This document shows positions 18,851 through 28,381 of a stretch of 64,000 bases of DNA, piece after piece (position 1 is the first letter of the stretch; each line of letters begins with the position of its first letter). Position numbers and translations under genes: made by a program. The notes under the pieces were generated by a model. The model did no database searches and was not told where the DNA came from. It saw only the letters and a list, made by a program, of their open reading frames with translations. Source of the DNA: Leishmania mexicana MHOM/GT/2001/U1103 (taxonomy: Eukaryota; Euglenozoa; Kinetoplastea; Trypanosomatida; Trypanosomatidae); contig NC_018311.1 in the NCBI RefSeq assembly GCF_000234665.1, positions 434,001-498,000 on the forward strand, read 5' to 3'.

Positions 18851-20012
18851 AAAGGGCGGGGGGAGGGACGCCACACTGCCGACTAATCGGCAGCTGTGCA
18901 CGACCGCGGTAGGCGGGTGGTGGTGACGGTGAAGGTGGAGGTGGAGGGGGAGGGGGAGGGGCCGTGAGGAGTGTCGCGGACCATCTCGCGTCTCTGCAGG
19001 TGGGAGCACGTCTCCATGTGTGTCGCCTACCTTCCCCCCTTACTCTCTCGCGGCACCACCTCGTTTCTCTGTCCTTGTGTTTAGACGTTAGACCTTTACA
19101 CTTCTTGGCAGTGCAGGCCCGCGGCTGTGGATGCTCTGCGAGCGGAAGAGCCAGTGCCGCGGTCAGCCCTTTTTCATGCCTATTGCCCCCCTTCTGCAAG
19201 TCGTGCTGTGTGTTAGATGGATGCTGCTCGCCTTTGATATTCAAGTATGCGTCGGCGTCTACAGCGCCGCCACTTCTTCGTCAAGTGCGCGGTGTACACA
19301 TGCGGGGAGTTATTCGTGAAGCAACGAGGCCTGTGCGCGCACTCTTTTGCTGTCCCTGCGTGAGCTGATCACACATGGGTACACGAAACACCACACACCC
19401 ACACGCTCATCGCACTTTGTCTACTCATCACCCGGTGCCGCCCCGCGCTCATCCCTCCACTCCACTTCCATCACTCCAACGCCCTTCTCTTCCGTCCGGC
19501 TTTCACGCCTCCCCATGAACGCATACACGCGCGCCGACTCTTCTGCATGTCTCCTGTATGAAGAAGAGCACGTCCATCTAGCGAGAGTGGTCGTGGCAAG
19601 GTCTTGACACTTCGCTCTCTCTTCTTCTCTCCCTCGCCTGATCTTGCTGCACGCTCCATTGAGGACCACGGCGCGGGGCTTTGCCCTGCTGCAGTCCTCG
19701 CCCCACCCACCCGGCTGATGCACGCAGGGTGACGCAGCCACTTGTCTGTGCGTGCACCGGTGTGTCCTCCACGCGCGTTCGAGGATACCCTCCCCCAGCG
19801 CTCCTCTGTTGGGAGGCCTCATCATATCTGCTGCAGCGCACAGGTATCGCCGTGGTCGTATCGTTACCAATCTTCGCCGCCGTCGTTGCCCCTCCCGCTC
19901 TATCAGTCACCCGACATCCCCGCCGCCCCCTCCTCTGCCTTCGCTGCGCTGCCGTCATCCAGCCAGCGCGGTAGCGAAGTGGGACGCGGTAAGAGGAGCG
20001 CATCGGCGACCA
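18851..20012. other. Spacer before the Iml1-like gene
   Basis: No supported gene. It contains a G-rich run (18930-18960) just after the preceding stop codon, then pyrimidine-rich sequence. Short open frames (for example 18964-19368) have no motif. Confidence 0.5.
18934..18962 (+). repeat. G-run tract with G-quadruplex potential
   Basis: GGTGGAGGTGGAGGGGGAGG and the following GGGAGGGG hold several G runs separated by single A or T bases, in the 3' UTR of the CxxC gene. Confidence 0.7.
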
Positions 20013-20035
20013 CATCTCTCTTCTCTTTTCCTGAG
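20013..20035 (+). promoter_or_regulatory. Predicted trans-splice acceptor for the Iml1-like gene
   Basis: The pyrimidine tract CATCTCTCTTCTCTTTTCCT is followed by GAG (AG at 20034-20035). No ATG lies between this AG and 20169. Confidence 0.5.
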
Positions 20036-20168
20036 TGGAGCGCGTGTGCAGGCGCGCACCTCAACCGCTGAGCGAGGCAGCGGCCAGCGCTGCCGTCTTT
20101 GCCGGCGCGGCGCTCACACGCACAGAGACACACTTAGCGGCACAGCGGGTTGCCCCACGCTTGTCGGC

Positions 20169-23100
20169 ATGAAGGGTGCCAGTCTACGCCGCCAGCAGCG
20201 ACACAGCCACCAGCCAAGCGCCTCGCAGGGCAGCGACGCGCCGGTGTCGCTGGTGTTCCGCACCCACGGCGACAGCCTCTCGAAGGCTGCGTTTCTCTTC
20301 TGCCCGAAGAACTTTAACTTGGCCAACCCCGTCACCGCAACAGGCTCGGCAGCGGCGGCGGTGCCGTCGACCTCGTTGTCCGCTTCTCTATCGTCCGCCG
20401 GTGTTCTGCCTGCCCAGTCGGCGCGGCATGGCGTCACCGCGTCGCCACAGTCGGCAAGCCCGCATGATGGAAAACGCTTCACCAGTGCAGTGTCCTCCAG
20501 TGCCGCCGCCGAGAGCGTGCAGACTCTCGTCGAGGCCATCGTGGAGCTGCGCCCCTCCTTCTCCCAATCTTTTCACCACGGCCACGGCGCCTGTGGCGGT
20601 GGGATGGGAAGCAGCCACAATCTCTCTAGCCTGACCCCCGGCAGCCCGCTCACGAGCGGTACCGGCGACGGGACGGCCGGCTTCCTCGGCCTCTCCGCAC
20701 AGGCGCCGAGCAGCTCCTCGGTCGGGGTCGGCTCCTATGTTGACCTGATGGGGCTGTCCCCTTTTGTTTTTCCCCTCTCTGGCGCCAGCTTCGCCGGTGC
20801 GAGCGGCGGGGATGGCGGCAGCATAACGCTCGCGCCGTCTGCAGGATGCAGTCGCAACGGCGAGTCGTCGCACACCACCACCCCGTCGCCCTGGCAGGGT
20901 GGTGCTGCCGGCATCAATGCAGGCATGCTGGGCAGCTCCAGCTTAACGAGCATCTCATCACCGATCGGCGTGCCGAACACGACTGCTGGCGCTTGCAGCG
21001 GAGCCGCGGGTGGGGCTGGCGTCGCGTCTGGCAGTGGCGCGGCCGGGGCCGGTGGGTCGTGCTTCCTCATGCACCCCTCTGGTGGCTGGATATGCCGCGC
21101 GATGGCGTTTAACGAGAAAGAGGTGAGCCACGCGAATGGTGCCATCAGCGTCAACCAGTCCCTCACGTCCAAGTGCGCGCTCATCAACGAGGTCGCCAAG
21201 GGCAAGATCATGGCACGGATCCTGAGCTCGTACGAGTATGTGCAGGAGCGCTACGGACTGTCACACGTGGAGGTGACCGTGGACAACCAGTACCTTGGCC
21301 GCTCCGACATGTTTCTCATATCGGAAGCGCTGCGAGAGCGTATCCTGTACGAGGGCGAGGAGATGCACCTCTGCGGTTTCCGCATTCGCGTGCGCGAGAT
21401 GCTGCAGGCGGTGGTGAGCGCGCCGAACACGGCGCCAAGCAGCGCCGCCACCTCCCTTGCGCCTCCCGCGTTCTCCGCCTCCTTGCCGGGCGTGAGTGCG
21501 TCATCGGCAACCACGACACCTGCTGGCGTAGCCTCTTCCGGTGGCACTACCGGCACTGCAGCTTCTGGCATTGGCGCTCCGGGGATCGCTGCAGCATCAG
21601 CGGCGGGCGCCATCGCGCACATCCGCGTCGGCAACGGCATTGTACTGCCCACCACCCGTATCAACTTCCAGTCCCTGTCGCCGGTTCACTACGTCCTCCT
21701 CGAGCTGTCGCGTGAGATGTGGGAGACGACGATGGACGGCCGCATAGCACTCACCTTGGCCATCCGAAAGTTCCTCAGTGAGCTGCTGCTGAAGCAGCTG
21801 CCGAAGCACAAGGCCTCCCCGCTAATCTGCGTTGTCTTCACAGGACGACTGCGCAAGGAGTTCCAGTTTAGCCGACACAGCGACGTCTTTCACCTGCTGG
21901 AGTTGCCGCGAGATCTGCGCAGCAACGTCGACATCGTGGAAGAGATCCGCATGCACTGCGAGGCGCTTGTGGATCGTGTGCTGCGGGAGGTGCAGGACTC
22001 CGCTTGGCGGCAGCTAGAGGCTGAGGTACGGGCGTACCGGGAGGCCGCCGCGGCGTCCCACTCGCGCGCTGGCGGGGCCAAGGGTGCGGGGTGCAGGCTA
22101 GCAAACGACGGCGATGACCTGGACACCGACCCGCACTTGCTTCGAGAGAGGGAGGGGAGCATTGCCGCTGCTACGACCAGCGCCACCAGCCAGTTTCCGC
22201 CGGCGAGCGAGACTCTGAAGCGGGGCCGCGCCAGTGCAGCCTTTTCCGCCGCCACTGCTGCCGCTGACGCCACCTTTGACGCCTACGTGCGATCGCGCCA
22301 GCAGTACATCGAGAGCATCACGGCGAAGCGCCTGTTTGTGCACGCGAAGCAGTCGAACACGCTCGAGGCACTCAGCATCCTACTGGAGCGGTGCACTCAT
22401 GACTACATTGACCGTAACCTCACGCTCTGCGGGCATGCCGTGACCGTGGTGTCGGCCGGAAAGGGTTTCTACCAAGTCACGAACAATCTGGTGCAGGTTG
22501 TGTGCGCTCGGCTGCACGACACAGGGCTGGAGAAGGTTCACGTCGTCTGCGTCGGCCGCCCTCCGCTGCACGTGACGCCGCTGCTCGAGTACACGTCCGA
22601 CGACGACACGCTGCGGTCGCAGTACCATCTGCACGGCTGTGCGCTGTCGGGTGCCAGCGTCGGCGCGCGGGGCATGGGTGGTGGTGGCGCGCCGACGCCA
22701 TCATTACGCTCAGGGGAGGCGGAGCGCTACTACGAGACGCCGGAGTGGATGTTCGTCTTCTTCTTCCACGCTTCTCTTCAATACAAAAGCGGCGGCGAGG
22801 CGGTCTTCGAGCTGCTGCCGAAGGAGTGCTGGCTGCGGGAGCACTCGGTGATGGCGGCGCTCAAGACGCTGTGGCCGACGCCGCCAGAATCGCAGCAACA
22901 AGTGCGGCAGCAGCAGTCCCGGGTGTACTCGGCGTCAACGCTATTGTCTGGTGGTGGGGAGGGTGGCAGTGCCTCCGCCAGGGCGGTGGCGACGAGCGGC
23001 ATGAACAGGAGGGGCGGGGTCACTGCGGCGGCGGCGATGATGGGCTCGTGTGGAAGCCCCGGTGTCGCCGCTGGAGAGCTGTCCCTTCCGGGCGGAAATC

Positions 23101-26100
23101 CACCTCTGCTCATTCCCGGGCTGGGGCTGCGCTCTTACCCCGTGCCCGAGGTGACGCTCCCGGTGCATCCTCACTCTTCCCATCTACTGGTGTACGCCGA
23201 TGGCTGGGGCGCCGGCACACCGGAGTCACAGCACGTTGTCCTACCTGCTGGGGTGGCAGCTGGCCTTACCGTCGCTGCAGGCGGCATTGGGGGTGGGCCT
23301 TCTCAGCCTCCTGTCCCCTTGCACTTGCCGCCTTTTATCGCCGAACCTTTCAGCGCCTCGTGGACCGGCAGCATGGTTGCCGAGCATGCTCCGTCACCGA
23401 CGTCGCCGAGCCAGCCGGCCACTGCTGCTCCGGCGCCGACGTTGTCCAAGGGCAGCAGCCCTCTGTTGGTGCGCACCACGACCACCAGCAGCAGCTTCTT
23501 CGCCTCCCCGACGGCCCCGTCGCAGGGGTCCATGCCACGCTGGATGACGGGGAGCGGCACACTGGCGGCGCAAGTCATGGCTTGGCAACAGGCGCAGCTG
23601 CAGCAGGGACTGCAGCCGACGCTCTCCTCCTACGCACTCCCACACAGCTCAGCTGGAAGTGCGCTGCTGCCGCACGCGCGATATGCGCAGCCTATCCAAG
23701 CACTCAACAGCATGCCATTTATCGCGGCGGGGGCGCACGGCGGCGGCATCTGGGGTATCGAAGTCACCCCTACATCGGCGGTAACGTGGAGCTCTGCTCC
23801 GCCGCGGCGCTCCCGCATTGGGGTTGCCGGGGCATCAGGTGCGGCATATCACCACCTTGCTGCACCCAATGGAAACGGGGGCCATCACACGACGATGGTG
23901 GCGGTGGCGGGCTCTGCGTTCGGCGGCGGCCAAGTTCGCCACCCCAACAGCCTGCCTTCCTACTACGCCACCAGAGGTAAGCCAGCCCTGCACATCAGCC
24001 GCTCCTTCGACTACAAGACGACCGCGAACCTCGAGCACCATTCCTTTGGCGGCCCCGAGCACTCCTTGCGCAGCGTCGGCTCATCTCTGCTGGGGCTGTA
24101 TGCTAACGCACCGCGCCTGCAAGCCCGCTCACTGCTGTGGCTCGACTGCAGCACCTCCAAGTCAAGCACAACCTCTATCGTCACCTCCGTGGCAGCCGCC
24201 ACCACCGCCGCAGGCACAGACCTCGGTGTCAGTTCCAGCAGTGCCGGCGGTGGGCTGCGGCCTGTGCAGCTGCGGCTTGAGGATGGCCACATATACCGCG
24301 ATGTCATGAGCGTGGCCGCCTCGTTCGCCTTCTGCGCCTGGTACTGCCTCCACGCGTCAAAGCCGCATCAGGACTGCGGAGTCGGCTCGACGGCTGTGGC
24401 GGGCACCGGCGCGACGAACGCGCCCGTATCACACGCCATGGTTGCACGCCAGGGAGGCAGTGGTACCGCCGCCGCCGCTGCAATGGCTGTTGCTGGCTGC
24501 TCCTCGCCGTTTATGGCGGCATCCATGAGACGGAGGCTTCTTCAGCGCGATGGGCAGCCGAGCGCTCTAGCGGAAGGCACCGCCGGTGCAGCTGCTGAGT
24601 GTAGCTACGGCGATGCTTCTCTGCAGCTTTCGGTGAAGCGCTGGCATAAGGCCCCGAGCGCCATGCGCAACGACGCCGTCTTCTGCGGCCGCAACGTAGT
24701 GGACAGCGACTTGCGGAACGGGTATCTGATCCTGGAGATTACCATCAATGCGGCGGTGCTGCCGCAGTCGTTCTGGTCGCCTCGGCTGCTTCTAGACGAC
24801 AACTGCTGGGCCCACCTAATGAGCTGCTTCACTGGCCGCGATGACCGCCTCACGCTGGATGATGAGCTCGGGTTTGTCCCCGAGGACAGCACAGATGACG
24901 ACGCCCTCACTATTGATGGCAGCAGCACTGACGGACAGTCGTCGCTACTGAACGGCAACGGCGGCCGAAGATGGCGTGAGGAGGATGGTGGAGGCAACGT
25001 CACGTCATCGGCAGCCGCGGCAGGGGGCAGAGAGATGGGCGGTGGCACCCGAGGCGTCCCTGACAGCGGTGGCGCTGGTGATGACTACCACTTCCAGTCC
25101 GACCTCCGCCCTGCCGAGGTGTTCTGTCGCTCCCACAGCGGCATCACCCCCGATGGACGGACGCTCATCATCCCCACGCACAGCAACGGCGTGTACTTCC
25201 AGTCCTCCGAGGAGATCCTCCTGCGCTTCAGTCCGCAACTGTTTGTGTCGATCCTGGGCGAGGGCGATGAGGCGGGACTGGAGCAGGTTGGTCCCACGAC
25301 GTCGACTGTGCCGGACCACCACGACACAGCTGCCGCGGATGATGAGGCGGCAGAGAGACAGTCAACAGTGAGCTGTGTCTCGCGTCAGGCGTCGCACAAC
25401 GACGAAGGAGAGGCGCTCTCAGGCGGTGCCGCTGTTGAGCCGGCGGGACGGCCAGATGTCTTCGAGGGCCTGGCGACGAAAGAGGAGGGGAGCTGCCCTT
25501 CACCAACTAGCAGCAGCGCCGCTGCAGCAACCACCGCCGGTGCCACGGATGGTGTAGGTGAGGAAGGGCAAGTTCCGGTACCTCCGCACCCACCCGATGC
25601 AGACGTGATGCAGAGCATAGTCGAAGGCGGCTGCAGAAACAGCGCTGACAGTGTGGCGAGATCGCATGCCAAGGCGGCGAAAGACATAACCACGGCTGCG
25701 CCGCCGTCGTCGAACTCCGCTTCTGCGTCGGGCAGCGTGAACATCGTCACCGGAGCGATGGCGCCAGCGACGGATGTGCCGTCGCTGCGGACCGCGGCGC
25801 CGGCGGCTGAGGACGCGATGGCGTCAACTGAGTTGCTTCCTACACCAAAAGACGGCACCGCTCGCTCTACAAAGTCCGCAACACCGAGATCCCGACCTCG
25901 GCCCCTGCGCCTGCGAGGAACAGCGACAGTCACCAACTCCCCAGCGCTAGCCGTAGGGGCGCCGCCTCCACTGCCCTTTCGCACGCACGCGCTGCCCTTG
26001 ACAGGGGCCAGCCGGCAGGGAAGCAGCAGCATCGCTGGACCGCCGTCGTCGTCGCCGACCCCGACAACCGCGACGCATCCGGCCGGGCAGCACCCCGCGT

Positions 26101-27776
26101 ACGGCACGTTTCACCACGACGAGGTGCCGCTGATGCCTGGCACAACAGTGACCGTGGGTTTTGTGCAGCTGCGCAACAGTCTCCTCTTCGCGATCAAGCC
26201 CATCAACCCCCTTCGGCACGGTTCTGAGGAGGAGCATCGCGAAGATCTGACGGCGCTGTCGCAATCGGCCGAGAGCGTGAGTACCGCAACGGTACTGCGC
26301 CGCCGCTGGCAGTGGAAGCACCCTGATATTGCCTCCGAGCCGCAGCACCTGGCGAGCTGGACGCGTCTGTGCACGTGTCGGCTGTTGCCCTTGTACGGTA
26401 GTAAGCCGGCCTACCCGCGTGAGAGCTTCTACACGGTGTCGCCCCACCAGTACACAGTGACGAGTCACGGCGGCAGTCACGCCGACCCGGCGGAGGACAA
26501 GCGACGGCTGCTGGAGTTTGTGCTGCAGCGCCTCCAGCAGCAGTATCAGATAGTCGTCGACAGCCCCGGCCTCGCCGCTGGCTCGCAGTGGCCGCGCGCC
26601 GACCCGTCGCCGAACGCGCGGCTGGAGATGTCGCTCGGGCACCAGACGCATACGCTCAAGGTGGGCGAGACGGCGAAGACGATCTCGGTGACGCGCATGC
26701 TGCACCGAGGCATGTATAGCAACGGGCAGGTGACGCACATGCTGAGGTACCGCTACCTGCTGTGGAACTACCTGGCAGACGAGTTCACCACGCGTGAGGT
26801 GCACATGGAGGCTCAGGTGGGCGAGCGCAGCGCTTTCCGGTGGGAGTCGCTAGATGGTTGGCTGCAGGAGCGGCCGAAGGCGTTCATCCCACGCGGGCCG
26901 GACCTCTGGCTGCGCTCACACGAGGTGGCCGTCGCGCTGCTTCCCGAGGATGCGGCCCACCCTCCGTCGTACGAGGAGTTCTGCCGCTTTATCACCTACA
27001 GGTTCTCCGTGCACCTGTCGGCGTACGGCAAGGTGGCGTGGAGGCCGCGCGAGAGCGGTGTGTCGCTCGACATCTCGGAGCGGATGCCCCTAATTTTTCC
27101 CGCAACACCGCCGTTGATGGAGGTGGCGCTCGTGCACGACAACCCGCTTACCCTCGACACACGCAACGTTGTCGACCGCGTCACCGGCCGCACCGTCGGC
27201 TTCGAGGTCCCCGTGCAGGAGCGGCTCACGATCGTCGACATCAGCCTGCCACAGGAGTACGACAGCCACTGTTGCTACTTCCTGAAGGTGTCTTGGGTGG
27301 CGTGCGCCGCCTGGATCATCGTCGACTGGATGGGCTCCTTCATCGCGAACGCCGCCCGCTTTCACTTCCACGCCGTCCCTGTGGGCTGCTACTACAACAG
27401 CCCCAAGGCGGAGCCCCTGACCGCGCACTATGACGTCGAGGCGGCGTCGCCGGATGAGGAGCCGGCGCTGCGTCGCGCGCTGGTGGAGCTACTCATGACG
27501 CCAGCCTACCACTACTACCCGGACACGCCGGTGCTGACGCGCAACTGCCGCCTCGTGCACTTTAGCGGCCTGTGCTGCGTCATTGTGCCCCCGAGCGCGA
27601 CAACGGTGGCGCAGTGGTATCAGAACGCGTTTGTACGGCAAGGCTCTGTGGAGCAGCTGGAGCTGCTGGCCCAGTTCAAGGAGGCGGTGGCCAAGGCGCG
27701 GCTGCGTGTAGCGGACGTAGCCGCTGGCCCCGCCTCTGCCGCGGGTGTGCCCCACCCGGCAACGGAGGAAGTGTGA
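20169..27776 (+). CDS. Iml1/DEPDC5 family protein, GATOR1 complex subunit homologue
   Basis: A 2535-residue protein. Family landmarks of Iml1/DEPDC5 appear in order: an N-terminal strand block (about 26-55, SLVFRTHGDS...FNLANP); 328-384 ending DNQYLGRSDMF, matching the family string DQYIGRGDM; about 500-560 TRINFQSLSPVHYVLLELSR and EMW, matching TRVVFRSTSA...EMWDF; about 740-808 DYIDRNLTLCGHAVTVVSAG then RPPLHVTPL, matching INRNFDRTGQ...EQPLHAVPL; about 2068-2160 SWTRLCTCRLLPL...SFYTVSPHQYTVTS and LGHQTHTL, matching the later SHEN/CTD part; and a C-terminal domain at about 2358-2485 (IIVDWMGSFI, FHAVPVGCYYN). In other eukaryotes Iml1/DEPDC5 with Npr2 and Npr3 restrains TORC1 under amino-acid shortage at the lysosome or vacuole. 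The residues between about 870 and 2060 are mostly low-complexity inserts with conserved-looking islands (about 1485-1560 and 1640-1700). I see no DEP domain. The frame opens at a GTG (19752); the first ATG is 20169. Confidence 0.85.
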   Translation: MKGASLRRQQRHSHQPSASQGSDAPVSLVFRTHGDSLSKAAFLFCPKNFNLANPVTATGSAAAAVPSTSLSASLSSAGVLPAQSARHGVTASPQSASPHDGKRFTSAVSSSAAAESVQTLVEAIVELRPSFSQSFHHGHGACGGGMGSSHNLSSLTPGSPLTSGTGDGTAGFLGLSAQAPSSSSVGVGSYVDLMGLSPFVFPLSGASFAGASGGDGGSITLAPSAGCSRNGESSHTTTPSPWQGGAAGINAGMLGSSSLTSISSPIGVPNTTAGACSGAAGGAGVASGSGAAGAGGSCFLMHPSGGWICRAMAFNEKEVSHANGAISVNQSLTSKCALINEVAKGKIMARILSSYEYVQERYGLSHVEVTVDNQYLGRSDMFLISEALRERILYEGEEMHLCGFRIRVREMLQAVVSAPNTAPSSAATSLAPPAFSASLPGVSASSATTTPAGVASSGGTTGTAASGIGAPGIAAASAAGAIAHIRVGNGIVLPTTRINFQSLSPVHYVLLELSREMWETTMDGRIALTLAIRKFLSELLLKQLPKHKASPLICVVFTGRLRKEFQFSRHSDVFHLLELPRDLRSNVDIVEEIRMHCEALVDRVLREVQDSAWRQLEAEVRAYREAAAASHSRAGGAKGAGCRLANDGDDLDTDPHLLREREGSIAAATTSATSQFPPASETLKRGRASAAFSAATAAADATFDAYVRSRQQYIESITAKRLFVHAKQSNTLEALSILLERCTHDYIDRNLTLCGHAVTVVSAGKGFYQVTNNLVQVVCARLHDTGLEKVHVVCVGRPPLHVTPLLEYTSDDDTLRSQYHLHGCALSGASVGARGMGGGGAPTPSLRSGEAERYYETPEWMFVFFFHASLQYKSGGEAVFELLPKECWLREHSVMAALKTLWPTPPESQQQVRQQQSRVYSASTLLSGGGEGGSASARAVATSGMNRRGGVTAAAAMMGSCGSPGVAAGELSLPGGNPPLLIPGLGLRSYPVPEVTLPVHPHSSHLLVYADGWGAGTPESQHVVLPAGVAAGLTVAAGGIGGGPSQPPVPLHLPPFIAEPFSASWTGSMVAEHAPSPTSPSQPATAAPAPTLSKGSSPLLVRTTTTSSSFFASPTAPSQGSMPRWMTGSGTLAAQVMAWQQAQLQQGLQPTLSSYALPHSSAGSALLPHARYAQPIQALNSMPFIAAGAHGGGIWGIEVTPTSAVTWSSAPPRRSRIGVAGASGAAYHHLAAPNGNGGHHTTMVAVAGSAFGGGQVRHPNSLPSYYATRGKPALHISRSFDYKTTANLEHHSFGGPEHSLRSVGSSLLGLYANAPRLQARSLLWLDCSTSKSSTTSIVTSVAAATTAAGTDLGVSSSSAGGGLRPVQLRLEDGHIYRDVMSVAASFAFCAWYCLHASKPHQDCGVGSTAVAGTGATNAPVSHAMVARQGGSGTAAAAAMAVAGCSSPFMAASMRRRLLQRDGQPSALAEGTAGAAAECSYGDASLQLSVKRWHKAPSAMRNDAVFCGRNVVDSDLRNGYLILEITINAAVLPQSFWSPRLLLDDNCWAHLMSCFTGRDDRLTLDDELGFVPEDSTDDDALTIDGSSTDGQSSLLNGNGGRRWREEDGGGNVTSSAAAAGGREMGGGTRGVPDSGGAGDDYHFQSDLRPAEVFCRSHSGITPDGRTLIIPTHSNGVYFQSSEEILLRFSPQLFVSILGEGDEAGLEQVGPTTSTVPDHHDTAAADDEAAERQSTVSCVSRQASHNDEGEALSGGAAVEPAGRPDVFEGLATKEEGSCPSPTSSSAAAATTAGATDGVGEEGQVPVPPHPPDADVMQSIVEGGCRNSADSVARSHAKAAKDITTAAPPSSNSASASGSVNIVTGAMAPATDVPSLRTAAPAAEDAMASTELLPTPKDGTARSTKSATPRSRPRPLRLRGTATVTNSPALAVGAPPPLPFRTHALPLTGASRQGSSSIAGPPSSSPTPTTATHPAGQHPAYGTFHHDEVPLMPGTTVTVGFVQLRNSLLFAIKPINPLRHGSEEEHREDLTALSQSAESVSTATVLRRRWQWKHPDIASEPQHLASWTRLCTCRLLPLYGSKPAYPRESFYTVSPHQYTVTSHGGSHADPAEDKRRLLEFVLQRLQQQYQIVVDSPGLAAGSQWPRADPSPNARLEMSLGHQTHTLKVGETAKTISVTRMLHRGMYSNGQVTHMLRYRYLLWNYLADEFTTREVHMEAQVGERSAFRWESLDGWLQERPKAFIPRGPDLWLRSHEVAVALLPEDAAHPPSYEEFCRFITYRFSVHLSAYGKVAWRPRESGVSLDISERMPLIFPATPPLMEVALVHDNPLTLDTRNVVDRVTGRTVGFEVPVQERLTIVDISLPQEYDSHCCYFLKVSWVACAAWIIVDWMGSFIANAARFHFHAVPVGCYYNSPKAEPLTAHYDVEAASPDEEPALRRALVELLMTPAYHYYPDTPVLTRNCRLVHFSGLCCVIVPPSATTVAQWYQNAFVRQGSVEQLELLAQFKEAVAKARLRVADVAAGPASAAGVPHPATEEV

Positions 27777-28184
27777 GCTGCTCGTAGTGATTTCCGTGTG
27801 CCGTACTGCGTTGCTGCCGCGGCGGTGCTTGCGGCTCTCCCACTCGTAGCGTTGTTGCTGATATTCGAAATGGTGGCGTCTAGATGTTGTTGGTTGACGA
27901 TGAGGCACGACAGTTGCGGGTAAGGAGGGAGCGTGTGCGTGTGTGTGGTTCGGACGGTGATGGGCATCCTGCTGATGAGCGGCTGGCTTGTATGCCGTAG
28001 ATGGAAGAGGCCTGCACATGCAGGCCTGAGGCCAAAGGCGGGAGTGGGGATCACCTATGGGGACGCACGCAGTCGTTGTGTGTGGGGTGTATGTATGCAT
28101 GTGTGCGTGCGCCCCCCCCCTCCCCTCTCCCCGTTTCTTGTCACGCGTCTCGCTCTCCCTCCCCGGCGCCACATCTTCACTGTC
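27777..28184. other. Short spacer
   Basis: 3' UTR of the Iml1-like gene; no gene seen. The frame of the next gene is open from 28001, but there is no plausible start before 28382. Confidence 0.5.
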
Positions 28185-28247
28185 GTTCTTGTCCCCCCCT
28201 CCCCCTCCCCCGTTTCTCTCCTCCTCTGCACTGTGCTGTGACATCAG
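28185..28247 (+). promoter_or_regulatory. Predicted trans-splice acceptor for the RSP9 gene
   Basis: A long C/T-rich tract is followed by an ACATCAG (AG at 28246-28247). There is no ATG from here to 28382, so the 5' UTR would be about 134 nt. Confidence 0.45.
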
Positions 28248-28381
28248 CTTCCATACGCACGCCTCTTCTCCCTCCCTGTCTCTGTCTCCGTGCGCCTGAG
28301 CTGCACACCGAGCTCTCGGGACGCCTCCCTCCCCCTCCGCTCTTCTCTTCCTTCTCGGCCTCTGCATCTCTGCTAGCAATT

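Noticed and set aside
22502..23980. 492-codon alternative frame inside the Iml1-like gene
   Set aside because: Same cause; the main frame carries the Iml1 family motifs across this interval.
27489..28379. 296-codon antisense frame
   Set aside because: It overlaps the conserved C-terminus of the Iml1-like gene and includes spacer repeats; no motif.
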